A stretch of 6,282 nucleotides of DNA from Bacteroidota bacterium (GCA_023417955.1 JAEZDW010000095.1:1-6282), one strand, 5' to 3'; positions 1 to 5,332 are shown, counted from the first letter of the stretch. Translations and numbers: made by a program. The notes: generated by a model from the letters alone, not told the origin.

Positions 1-377
1 GTTTCGCGGTGATTCAACGCATTCCTGATTGCGGAACCTAAACGCGTGAGGTTGGATTTCAGAATGTAATCATCGGCGCCGCGTTTAATACAAGTAACGG
101 CGAATTCCTCAGATACCGTACCCGTTACAAGGATGAAAGGAATCTCGGGGTTGAACTTGCGGCATAATTCAAGCGCTTCAATGGAGTTGAACGTTGGCAG
201 CGCATGATCCGAGAGCACGATGTCAGGTTCAAAGTTCTTAAGAGCGTCTTCGAACCCGTCGCGGGAATCCACGCGTCGGCTAACGTAGGCGAACTTCTCT
301 CTGCGCAATGCTCTTTCAACCAGGATTGCCTCCTCTGGCACATCTTCCAGGATCAGGATATGGAGTTCATTCTTCAT
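1..377 (-). CDS. Receiver-domain protein, C-terminus cut by window edge
   Basis: This is the first ~125 residues of a response-regulator receiver domain; the frame is still open at position 1. Visible landmarks are the acidic pocket E11-D12, the phospho-acceptor D57 within SDHALP, the switch Thr T85 in LVTGT, and the conserved K107 in DYILKSN. The motif order DHALPxF, VTGTVSEE and DYILKSNLTRL belongs to a receiver subfamily that often sits at the N-terminus of longer hybrid proteins (receiver-PAS-kinase) and less often stands alone; this recall is family knowledge, not proof. The ATG at 377 lies 3 bp after the stop of the upstream receiver gene, so translation is probably coupled and the gene is the fourth annotated (or fifth, if the small ORF is real) of the leftward signalling operon. 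What follows the receiver (nothing, PAS plus kinase, or another output) cannot be seen. The receiver assignment is secure; the full architecture is unknown. Confidence 0.93.
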   Translation of the reverse strand, partial: MKNELHILILEDVPEEAILVERALRREKFAYVSRRVDSRDGFEDALKNFEPDIVLSDHALPTFNSIEALELCRKFNPEIPFILVTGTVSEEFAVTCIKRGADDYILKSNLTRLGSAIRNALNHRE

Positions 378-380
378 GTC

Positions 381-788
381 TTAGATTACGGTGATATTGC
401 GTGTCAGCCAGAACAAGCCGATCTCGTTAATGGCTGCCACGAAATTTTCTAAATCAACGGGTTTAACGATGTAGGCATTGACGCCGAGCTGATACGAATT
501 TACGATGTCGCTTTCCTCACGCGAGGAGGTAAGCATGACAATCGGGATCGCCTTGAATTGCTCATCGTTCTTAAGTAGTTTCAATACGCCAATGCCGTCA
601 AGTCCCGGCATCTTCATATCAAGCAGAATGACTTTCGGAAACTGTCCCGGCTGAAGAGTACGCACAAGCGCTACAGCTTTTTCGCCATCGCTTTCATAAA
701 CGATGTCAGCGGTAGCGTTAATCTTCTTCAGGGTTCGGAGCGTTAGCCGTGCTTCGTCGCGATTGTCGTCAATCAGAAGTACATCCAT
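381..788 (-). CDS. Single-domain response regulator, Rcp1/CheY-like
   Basis: A complete 135-residue stand-alone receiver domain with no output domain. The acidic pair D7-D8 opens the fold (LLIDDN), D57 is the predicted phospho-acceptor in LLDMKMPGLDG, T87 sits in MLTSS, and K109 precedes the cis-proline in VKPVD. The C-terminal FWLTRN segment and the ~10-residue insertion before the phosphorylation strand resemble Rcp-type regulators that partner phytochrome-like kinases in cyanobacteria and Bacteroidota. It starts 2 bp downstream of the CHASE3-PAS kinase stop and ends 3 bp before the next receiver gene, with no clear Shine-Dalgarno site of its own, so coupled translation is likely. The inferred role is to accept phosphate from the adjacent kinase and pass it on, or to act by protein-protein contact. 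No residue needed for phosphorylation is missing. Confidence 0.96.
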   Translation of the reverse strand: MDVLLIDDNRDEARLTLRTLKKINATADIVYESDGEKAVALVRTLQPGQFPKVILLDMKMPGLDGIGVLKLLKNDEQFKAIPIVMLTSSREESDIVNSYQLGVNAYIVKPVDLENFVAAINEIGLFWLTRNITVI

Positions 789-790
789 GG

Positions 791-2545
791 TTATAGTTCA
801 GATTTTGGTAGTGTAAAATAAAAGGTCGCGCCTTCACCCTGGGTCGATTCCGCCCATACAGTGCCGCCGTGACGTGAAACAATTTTCTTGACCAGCGCGA
901 GGCCTACGCCCGTGCCTGGAAATTCATCCTCGCGATGCAGTCGCTGAAATACCTTGAAGAGTTTGTCCTGGTACGACATGTTGAATCCAACGCCGTTGTC
1001 CTTCACGTAATAACAAACCGCACCGTCACGCGGAAATGATCCGATCTCAATTTTGATTTCCTTGTTCTTTGATGAATACTTGATAGCGTTGGAAAGCAGG
1101 TTCATCCAAACCTGCTTCATGAGGGCTACGTCGGAGCGTACCGGTGTCAGCGACTTGATGGTCAGGTCAACATGGTGACCATTTTTGCCGCCAAGCAATT
1201 CAACCATAGTTGAGTCGATTATTGCACGGAAGTCTGATTCGGTCGCATTCGACTCTGTTCTTCCGATACGCGCAAAGCTCAGCAGGTCGTCGATGAGCAT
1301 ACCCATCTTACTGGCGTTGTTGATGATGACGTCGATGATCTCTTCTGATTCGGGTGTGATAAGTTCGGGATGATCTTCACGGAGCATGTGTGCATAGCCA
1401 TTGACGAGTCGCAGGGGTGTCCGCAGATCATGCGATACTGAATAGGAGAATTCTTCCAGTTCGCGATTCAGTTCGAGTACGCGTTGGTCAGCTTTCCGTT
1501 TCTCATTGGCATCGATAACAGAGCAACGAACCTTTCCCGGTGTATTTTTGCTGAAGCGCAGTGAAGCCGTGCCGCTGAATATTCCACGGTGAGGAGTTAT
1601 AAAATCCAATTCAACGGTGGTCATTGGTTCGCCGTCGTGCAACGCTGTCGTATTGGTCCAGGTTTGTTTCGACTCCGGCGTGAGTATGTCGTGTATCGTC
1701 AGTTTGTTGTGAAGCTGGTCGCGTGTGTAACCGGTGAAATTCAGGAAGGTGTCATTGACCCTTGTGAATCGGCCGGAGCCGTCAATGGAAAGATATCCGC
1801 AAGGTGCGTTCTGATACAAATTTTCTTTTTCGCTGATTGATTTCTTCAGAGCCGATTCGGCTTTGGCGCGTTTGCGAAAGTTGTAGTCGATCAGCCAGAA
1901 AAGAAACGCAAGTAACAAGACAACAAACACAATGATCACGATAACCTGAATGCGTGATTTATGAATTTGTTCTTCGCGGATTTCACGCGTGTGCACGAGT
2001 CTGGCGTTGACATCTGCATCAATGGCATCGGTCACGTGTTGTATGGAATCCATAATCGTTTTTCCGTTGCCGGATGCGATAAGGAGGCGGGCCTGCTCAA
2101 AACTTCTGTTGCTGGCATTGATGATTTCCGCCGTTGAACTGATCTTTCGTTCAACAAGTTTTCGAAGTGTTTTACCGGGCTCGTTTCCAAGTGGCACTGC
2201 GTGCAGCAGCGTGTCAAGTTCCTTCATGTTTTGCTCCAGTAACGGCAGGGCAGCTTCGTAGGGGCGGAGGAAGGCACTGTCGCGGGTAACAGTATAACCG
2301 CGTTTACTTGCCTCCATTTCTGTTGTAAGCAAACGTATCTGTGAGGTGTGATACAATACCTGGTTGTACTGGATGATTTCGCGCGTGTGATTGTGAAACG
2401 CCTGATTGCTTTTACCCGCAAGGGTAGTGAGACCCGCGAGAGCTGCGATAACGATTAAAAATCCACCGATAACCAGTAGCCTGAAAAATGAATTCATTTC
2501 CCCTAAAAGTGGTTTTGTCGCAAGGACGGGCTGCTCCCCGGGCAT
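791..2545 (-). CDS. Membrane CHASE3-PAS sensor histidine kinase
   Basis: A 584-residue hybrid-free sensor kinase. A membrane helix at about 22-43 and a second at about 199-220 bracket a periplasmic CHASE3-type helical sensor (about 46-190, with the typical ASKRGYTVTRDSAFL stretch). A PAS domain follows at about 240-345 (NAPCGYLSIDG, NFTGYTRDQL). The HisKA dimerisation domain carries phospho-His H372 in SVSHDLRTPLR, and the ATPase domain shows the N box (NLLSNAIKYS, 482-491), G1 (DNGVG, 516-520) and G2 (GTGVGLAL, 544-551). The HDLRT motif keeps the acid and Thr linked to phosphatase activity, so it may both load and strip its partner. That partner is probably the receiver 2 bp downstream, because this C-terminal style resembles phytochrome-type kinases. 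The ligand is unknown. The start is uncertain: the ATG at 2497 (residue 17) has an AGGGG directly upstream and begins just before the first helix, and it may be the real start. Confidence 0.95.
   Translation of the reverse strand: MPGEQPVLATKPLLGEMNSFFRLLVIGGFLIVIAALAGLTTLAGKSNQAFHNHTREIIQYNQVLYHTSQIRLLTTEMEASKRGYTVTRDSAFLRPYEAALPLLEQNMKELDTLLHAVPLGNEPGKTLRKLVERKISSTAEIINASNRSFEQARLLIASGNGKTIMDSIQHVTDAIDADVNARLVHTREIREEQIHKSRIQVIVIIVFVVLLLAFLFWLIDYNFRKRAKAESALKKSISEKENLYQNAPCGYLSIDGSGRFTRVNDTFLNFTGYTRDQLHNKLTIHDILTPESKQTWTNTTALHDGEPMTTVELDFITPHRGIFSGTASLRFSKNTPGKVRCSVIDANEKRKADQRVLELNRELEEFSYSVSHDLRTPLRLVNGYAHMLREDHPELITPESEEIIDVIINNASKMGMLIDDLLSFARIGRTESNATESDFRAIIDSTMVELLGGKNGHHVDLTIKSLTPVRSDVALMKQVWMNLLSNAIKYSSKNKEIKIEIGSFPRDGAVCYYVKDNGVGFNMSYQDKLFKVFQRLHREDEFPGTGVGLALVKKIVSRHGGTVWAESTQGEGATFYFTLPKSEL
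2500..2504 (-). promoter_or_regulatory. Candidate ribosome-binding site for internal kinase start
   Basis: Read leftward, AGGGG overlaps the TAG stop of the small ORF and lies 2 nt before the ATG at 2497. The spacing is tight, but it is the best purine-rich match near either candidate start of the CHASE3 kinase; the ATG at 2545 has only a weak GAGACGAA upstream. If used, the kinase begins MNSFFRLL and the small ORF ends 5 nt before it, a typical coupled arrangement. Confidence 0.4.
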
Positions 2546-2661
2546 TTCGTCTCTGCGGGTTTCGGGTCTTTGTGTTTTAATATGCTTAATAATTCCGGTA
2601 CATGGTACCCTGATTTTTCCGGTATGTCTCTTATTCCCGGGATTGGGCCGCTGTTATTCAT
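2503..2661 (-). CDS. Possible 52-residue small protein between two kinases
   Basis: I do not recognise this protein. An open frame of 52 codons starts at ATG 2661, 24 bp after the stop of the PAS-PAS kinase, and ends at TAG 2505-2503, 5 bp before the ATG at 2497 of the CHASE3 kinase. It fills the gap between the two genes almost exactly. The product begins MNNSGPIPGIRDIPEKSG and contains an internal near-repeat (IPEK...VPEL), several Pro and Lys residues, one Cys, and no membrane segment or signal peptide. Its codons (three ATA, three TTA, an AGA) are more AT-rich than those of its neighbours, which argues against strong expression or long residence here. It overlaps the first 43 bp of the longer kinase reading, so both starts cannot easily be correct. 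It could also be an untranslated spacer that is open by chance; context is the only real support. Confidence 0.35.
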   Translation of the reverse strand: MNNSGPIPGIRDIPEKSGYHVPELLSILKHKDPKPAETKCPGSSPSLRQNHF

Positions 2662-2685
2662 TTTAACTATCTGATTTTCTAATTG

Positions 2686-4167
2686 TTAATTCGGGAAACT
2701 AACGATAAACGTGGTCCCGTCACCCGGCTTGCTGTTCAATTCAACCACCGCGCCGAGGGCGGTTGCGGCCTTTCGGACAATCGAAAGCCCGAGACCGGTA
2801 CCCGGAATTTCATTCGTGTTGGTCCCGCGCACGAATGCTTCGAACACACGTTCCTGATCTTTTTCCGCTATCCCGATTCCTTCGTCACGAACCGAAACGA
2901 CAACGGAAGTATTCAAAACCCGGACCCGAACGTAGATGGCTTTCCGCCCCGGTGAAAACTTGATAGCGTTGCTGAAGAGGTTGATAAAAATGTTTCGCAG
3001 CAGCATCGGGTCGGTAACAAGCATGATGCTGCCTCGGTCGTATTGGCGCATGATTTCATGCGTTTGGTTCGTGGCTGCGGAGACTTCGGCCGCAATTGAG
3101 TCGAGAATAGAAATCAGGTCAGCCTCCTTTCGTTCACCCTCAAGTTGTTTAATCCCGGTACGTTCAAGTGTGAGCACGTCATCGAGAAGAGAACGCATAT
3201 GGCGGACGTGTCCATCGATACCGCGGAGGCTTTCGCGCTCGTGCTGCTGCAGGTGATCACTTGCTTCCAGCCGTTGAACCGTGGAATGAATCGCACCCAG
3301 CGGTACGCGGAACTCATGAGATGCTATGGAAACAAAACGTTTCTTGATTTCAACAAGTTGTTTTTCCTTACGCAGTGCATCAATAAGCTGTCGCGTACGA
3401 TCGTGCACCTTTTTTTCCAGGCTCTGCCGGTATTCAGAGAGCTCGGTGATATCCTGCCCGACGAACAGAATACCGACAACCTTGCCTTCGCGGTTGCGCC
3501 AGGGGGTTGCGTTTAGCATGAGCGTGAGACCGCGGTCGTCAATGGTGAAGATTTCCACTTCGAAGTTCTGCACAGGTTGCCCGGCCATAACATCCTCACG
3601 GACGCGCTCCAGCGGTTTCAGGAACTGGTCTTTGATGAAATACCGAACTGATTTGGCCAGAATATCTTTTGCCTGGAAGCCCGTAAGCCGGGCGCACTCG
3701 CCGTTCCACGAGGTGATGTAAAATTGCGCGTCGGTACTGAATATGATTGCGTTTGCATTTTCGGTGAGATCGTTGAACAGGTCCGCCATTTCCAACGACT
3801 TCTTTTCGAAAATCTTCTGTTCTGTAATGTCACGTGCAATAATGAAAATTGCGTCCTTGTGCTTTTCATCACCGGGAACAGGACTGAAACTTACGCGCAG
3901 ATGCAGGATCTCACCCACGGCATTTGCGACGTGCATGTCGAGATCGCGCGGCTCTTTGTAGGTGCGAACGAAACTGATTGTCTCGATGATTTCATTTCGG
4001 TAACGGGGGATACATACGTCGGCAATGTTCTTTCCGACCTTCATTTCACCAACGCCGAATTCGGTCAGTGCGGAACTGGCACTGTTGAAGAAGAGTAACT
4101 CGCCTTCGGGACCGATCACGGAAACCGGATCGGCAAGCTTTCTCAGAATTGTCAATGCGTCAAACAT
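2686..4167 (-). CDS. Soluble PAS-PAS sensor histidine kinase
   Basis: A 493-residue cytoplasmic kinase with no membrane helix. A first PAS-like domain spans about 5-115 (DPVSVIGPEGELLFFN, closing with IIARDITEQK) and a second spans about 130-245 (NANAIIFSTDAQF, closing with GQDITEL). A coiled-coil linker at about 245-275 leads into HisKA with phospho-His H284 in ASHEFRVPL. The ATPase domain shows the N box (NLFSNAIKFS, 396-405), G1 (DEGIG, 428-432) and G2 (GTGLGLSI, 456-463). An oddity is that the residue four after the His is V288 where Thr or Asn is usual, a position tied to phosphatase activity. The ATG at 4167 is preceded by AGGAAAGA, a good ribosome site. It is the first gene of the leftward operon and has no receiver gene immediately beside it, so it probably shares the receivers downstream of the second kinase. 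The signal it senses is unknown; no haem or flavin residues can be assigned by eye. Confidence 0.95.
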   Translation of the reverse strand: MFDALTILRKLADPVSVIGPEGELLFFNSASSALTEFGVGEMKVGKNIADVCIPRYRNEIIETISFVRTYKEPRDLDMHVANAVGEILHLRVSFSPVPGDEKHKDAIFIIARDITEQKIFEKKSLEMADLFNDLTENANAIIFSTDAQFYITSWNGECARLTGFQAKDILAKSVRYFIKDQFLKPLERVREDVMAGQPVQNFEVEIFTIDDRGLTLMLNATPWRNREGKVVGILFVGQDITELSEYRQSLEKKVHDRTRQLIDALRKEKQLVEIKKRFVSIASHEFRVPLGAIHSTVQRLEASDHLQQHERESLRGIDGHVRHMRSLLDDVLTLERTGIKQLEGERKEADLISILDSIAAEVSAATNQTHEIMRQYDRGSIMLVTDPMLLRNIFINLFSNAIKFSPGRKAIYVRVRVLNTSVVVSVRDEGIGIAEKDQERVFEAFVRGTNTNEIPGTGLGLSIVRKAATALGAVVELNSKPGDGTTFIVSFPN

Positions 4168-4375
4168 TCTTTCCTAATCCTCTTTCCTCTGCACGATTCC
4201 CGCCAGTCGAGGATCTTGCGCGGACCGCTCGAAAAGCAATTGTTGAACAAATGATCCATCCGGAGACACGTCTTCCGGGAAGCCTTACCTGACTCCCTGA
4301 GAAAGACCCTGACCGTCATCAGTGTTTTGCTGAGTGATTTGCTCACGCAACTGGCCATTGCGACGGACAAGTACG

Positions 4376-4391
4376 CAAAATGTACATTTTG
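4376..4391. promoter_or_regulatory. Perfect 16-bp palindrome, operator-like
   Basis: CAAAATGTACATTTTG is identical to its own reverse complement. It sits near the middle of the divergent intergenic region, about 208 bp from the kinase start and 195 bp from the small-protein start. A dimeric repressor or activator site controlling one or both directions is a reasonable inference, but I cannot name the regulator. It also contains the nearest match to a -7 element in this region. Confidence 0.4.
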
Positions 4392-4490
4392 AACAAGCTC
4401 AGCCTACCGGATTTCTAAGGTTTTCCCCACGTTTTGTTTAATCCCCATCAACAGTCGGTTGGCCGGCAAAATTTCAGTATACGAATCCCA

Positions 4491-4540
4491 TGATTTCAAA
4501 ATCAGGCACCGCCTGATATCAAAATCGGGGATCTCCTGAT
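4491..4540. repeat. Two 17-bp dyads in 23-bp phased direct repeats
   Basis: Two consecutive 23-bp units (4491-4513 and 4514-4536) match at 18 of 23 positions, sharing TCAAAATC flanked by TGAT and GG. A third TGATT begins exactly one period later at 4537, then the similarity is lost. Across the unit junctions lie two dyads in the same phase: ATCAGGC-ACC-GCCTGAT at 4501-4517 has perfect 7-bp arms, and its counterpart at 4524-4540 pairs 5 of 7. Position, 46-86 bp before the small membrane-protein start, suits a tandem operator or a 5' leader structure. The regulator is unknown. Confidence 0.5.
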
Positions 4541-4586
4541 TCCCGGAGGAACGATTAAACTGAATTTTACAGAAAAAAAAAGACAT

Positions 4587-4751
4587 ATGAAAAGCTCAGT
4601 ACTACCTCAAACCTGGGAGCGCAAACGTGAAACCCGTACTGCTCAAAACAACGGAGTAACTGTCCTCGGACTGGTTGGATGCCTGTCGGTGATGATCATC
4701 GCGTGTCTCGTTCTGTCGGTGAAGATGTATGTTGATAGAACGATCCGGTAG
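4587..4751 (+). CDS. Small single-pass membrane protein, 54 residues
   Basis: I do not recognise the family. The frame reads from ATG 4587 to TAG 4749-4751. The first ~22 residues are polar and strongly basic (a WERKRETR stretch), followed by one clear hydrophobic helix at about 24-45 (VTVLGLVGCLSVMIIACLVL) with two Cys, and a short tail, KMYVDRTIR. The basic N-terminus suggests an N-in, C-out anchor. The tract of nine A residues just before the start (4573-4581) gives an A-rich initiation region and no true Shine-Dalgarno site. A strong GGAGGA at 4545-4550 is 36 bp too far away for this ATG but sits 3 bp before an in-frame ATT at 4554, and the frame is open back to 4494, so a longer product from a non-standard start is possible though unlikely. 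The gene is transcribed away from the kinase operon, and the phased dyads upstream suggest regulation. The compositional pattern (basic tail, clean helix, clean stop) makes chance occurrence unlikely. Confidence 0.6.
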   Translation: MKSSVLPQTWERKRETRTAQNNGVTVLGLVGCLSVMIIACLVLSVKMYVDRTIR

Positions 4752-4757
4752 CTGTTA

Positions 4758-4866
4758 GCTTCTGGCAGCTGGCTTCTGGGTGCAGGTGCTTATTGAAATG
4801 AGTAAGGTTCAGTTTCAAGCTACGAGCTTCGAGCTGCAAGTTTGGTTTCTGCTAACTTAAATGTTC
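4758..4866. repeat. Diverged ~100-bp direct repeat, copy 1
   Basis: Pairs with 4997-5090. The copies share GCTTCT-GCAGCTGGC at the left, TTATTGAAATGA in the middle and an exact 19-bp block TTTCTGCTAACTTAAATGT (4846-4864) at the right; this copy has ~10 extra bases in the middle. Internally it has a 7-bp rhythm: TAGCTTC, TGGCAGC, TGGCTTC, TGGGTGC, then CAAGCTA, CGAGCTT, CGAGCTG, CAAGTTT. Confidence 0.8.
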
Positions 4867-4890
4867 ACGGTTCTGAAGGAGATTAAAAAA

Positions 4891-4955
4891 GCGAACCCCG
4901 AATCCTGAGCACGGCAAGTGCGCAGGCCAGCAGCGAGCGAAGGACCGGGGCGAGC
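4891..4955. repeat. GC-rich REP-like inverted repeat
   Basis: A GC-rich island between the two direct-repeat copies. CCCCG (4896-4900) pairs with CGGGG (4946-4950), and TCCT (4903-4906) pairs with AGGA (4941-4944), giving a 9-bp stem broken by a small internal loop. The loop holds a second hairpin, GCAC-GGCAA-GTGC (4909-4921). GCGAGC occurs at 4933-4938 and again at 4950-4955. It may be an intergenic REP-type element or part of a structured RNA; it lacks a T-run and so is not a standard terminator. Confidence 0.5.
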
Positions 4956-4996
4956 AAAATAGCTACTGATGGACTGAAGTTAGTATTGGGAAACTG

Positions 4997-5090
4997 GCTT
5001 CTTGCAGCTGGCATCTGACTGCAGCTGTTATTGAAATGAACAAGCTTCAGCTGCGAGCCGCAAGTTTCATTTCTGCTAACTTAAATGTCC
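4997..5090. repeat. Diverged ~100-bp direct repeat, copy 2
   Basis: Second copy of the repeat at 4758-4866. It carries the exact 19-bp block at 5070-5088 and lacks ~10 bases present in the middle of copy 1. The 7-bp rhythm is again visible at the left end (TGGCTTC, TTGCAGC, TGGCATC, TGACTGC) and partly at the right (CGAGCCG, CAAGTTT). Confidence 0.8.
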
Positions 5091-5093
5091 GCC

Positions 5094-5185
5094 CCCTCAA
5101 TTATAAATTATAAATTTCCGAATTAGAAATTGCCGCAAGGGACTCCCTCAATTATAAATTATAAATCTCCAAATTAGAAATTGCC
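5094..5185. repeat. Two 41-bp AT-rich direct repeats
   Basis: The 41-bp blocks at 5094-5134 and 5145-5185 differ at only two positions, with a 10-bp spacer (period 51). Each begins CCCTCAATTATAAATTATAAAT and ends AATTAGAAATTGCC. Inside, AATTATA, AATTATA, AATTTCC, GAATTAG, AAATTGC again follow a 7-bp step. In the first copy AATTTC (5113-5118) and GAAATT (5126-5131) form a small dyad. The high identity suggests a recent duplication. Confidence 0.9.
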
Positions 5186-5218
5186 AGCACGCGCGAAGTC
5201 GTTACGCAGTTATCCTTT

Positions 5219-5247
5219 CTGAAACCTGAAACCTGCAAACCTGAAAC
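5219..5247. repeat. CTGAAAC heptamer tandem
   Basis: Four consecutive units: CTGAAAC, CTGAAAC, CTGCAAAC and CTGAAAC. The third is one base longer. Two perfect heptamers side by side followed by a slipped unit is the usual signature of replication slippage. It continues the 7-bp periodicity seen through the upstream 450 bp. Confidence 0.8.
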
Positions 5248-5258
5248 GCGCGTTTGGG

Positions 5259-5307
5259 AAATAACCGCCTTCAGCGCGTGCCTAAGGTTCGCTGGCAGCG
5301 GCTATTT
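5259..5307 (-). terminator. Probable two-way terminator hairpin
   Basis: Paired arms are AAATA (5259-5263) with TATTT (5303-5307), CCGC (5265-5268) with GCGG (5298-5301), and CAGCG (5272-5276) with CGCTG (5290-5294), separated by a 13-nt loop and small internal mismatches. Read leftward, it begins 25 nt after the cytochrome stop and the GC stem is followed by TTATTT, as in an intrinsic terminator. The symmetric A/T-rich ends mean it could also stop rightward transcripts. Confidence 0.6.
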
Positions 5308-5332
5308 GGAAGCATTGTGAAATTCTAAACTG

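Larger units (their letters stand above)
4168..4586. other. Divergent intergenic region
   Basis: This 419-bp stretch lies between the leftward kinase operon and the rightward small membrane-protein gene, so promoters for both should lie here. I could not identify a convincing Bacteroidota promoter (TTTG at -33 with TAnnTTTG at -7) for either direction; the closest is TACATTTT at 4382-4389, inside a palindrome, with a TTG about 21 bp upstream, which is weak. The stretch contains the 16-bp palindrome and the 23-bp phased dyads listed separately, plus an 11-bp CTTCCGGGAAG dyad near 4272. Short open frames on both strands lack supportable starts or homology that I can recognise. Confidence 0.6.
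4752..5332. other. Repeat-rich non-coding region
   Basis: A 581-bp stretch between the small membrane-protein gene and the end of the cytochrome gene. No open frame here looks coding; the longest rightward one with a ribosome-like GAAGGAG nearby (from 4861) yields only 15 codons. The content is a pair of diverged ~100-bp direct repeats, a GC-rich inverted repeat between them, two 41-bp AT-rich repeats, a CTGAAAC tandem and a terminator-like hairpin, each listed separately. No transposase or integrase remnant and no tRNA is visible. Confidence 0.75.

Noticed and set aside
2406..2666. Rightward 86-codon frame over the kinase junction
   Set aside because: It is antisense to the kinase N-terminus and the small ORF; its hydrophobic look comes from the complementary strand of the membrane-helix codons.
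3724..4098. Long rightward frame (124 codons) opposite the PAS-PAS kinase
   Set aside because: The leftward frame there has clear PAS domains; long antisense frames are common opposite such codon usage, and no independent ribosome site or domain is visible.
4152..4370. Leftward 72-codon frame overlapping the PAS-PAS kinase start
   Set aside because: It overlaps a well-supported start with a good ribosome site, has no recognisable domain, and its composition (Ser, Arg, Lys and Cys scattered) looks non-coding.
4404..4586. Leftward 60-codon frame opposite the small-protein leader
   Set aside because: It runs through the phased dyads and the poly-A tract, which explain its sequence better than coding does; no motif is recognisable.
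4861..4908. 15-codon rightward frame from ATG 4861 to the TGA at 4906-4908
   Set aside because: Too short to support, and it begins inside a repeat whose other copy does not keep the frame.
5094..5247. Possible CRISPR-like array
   Set aside because: Only two 41-bp repeats with a 10-bp spacer, plus a heptamer tandem. Spacer length and unit number do not fit a CRISPR, and no cas gene is present.
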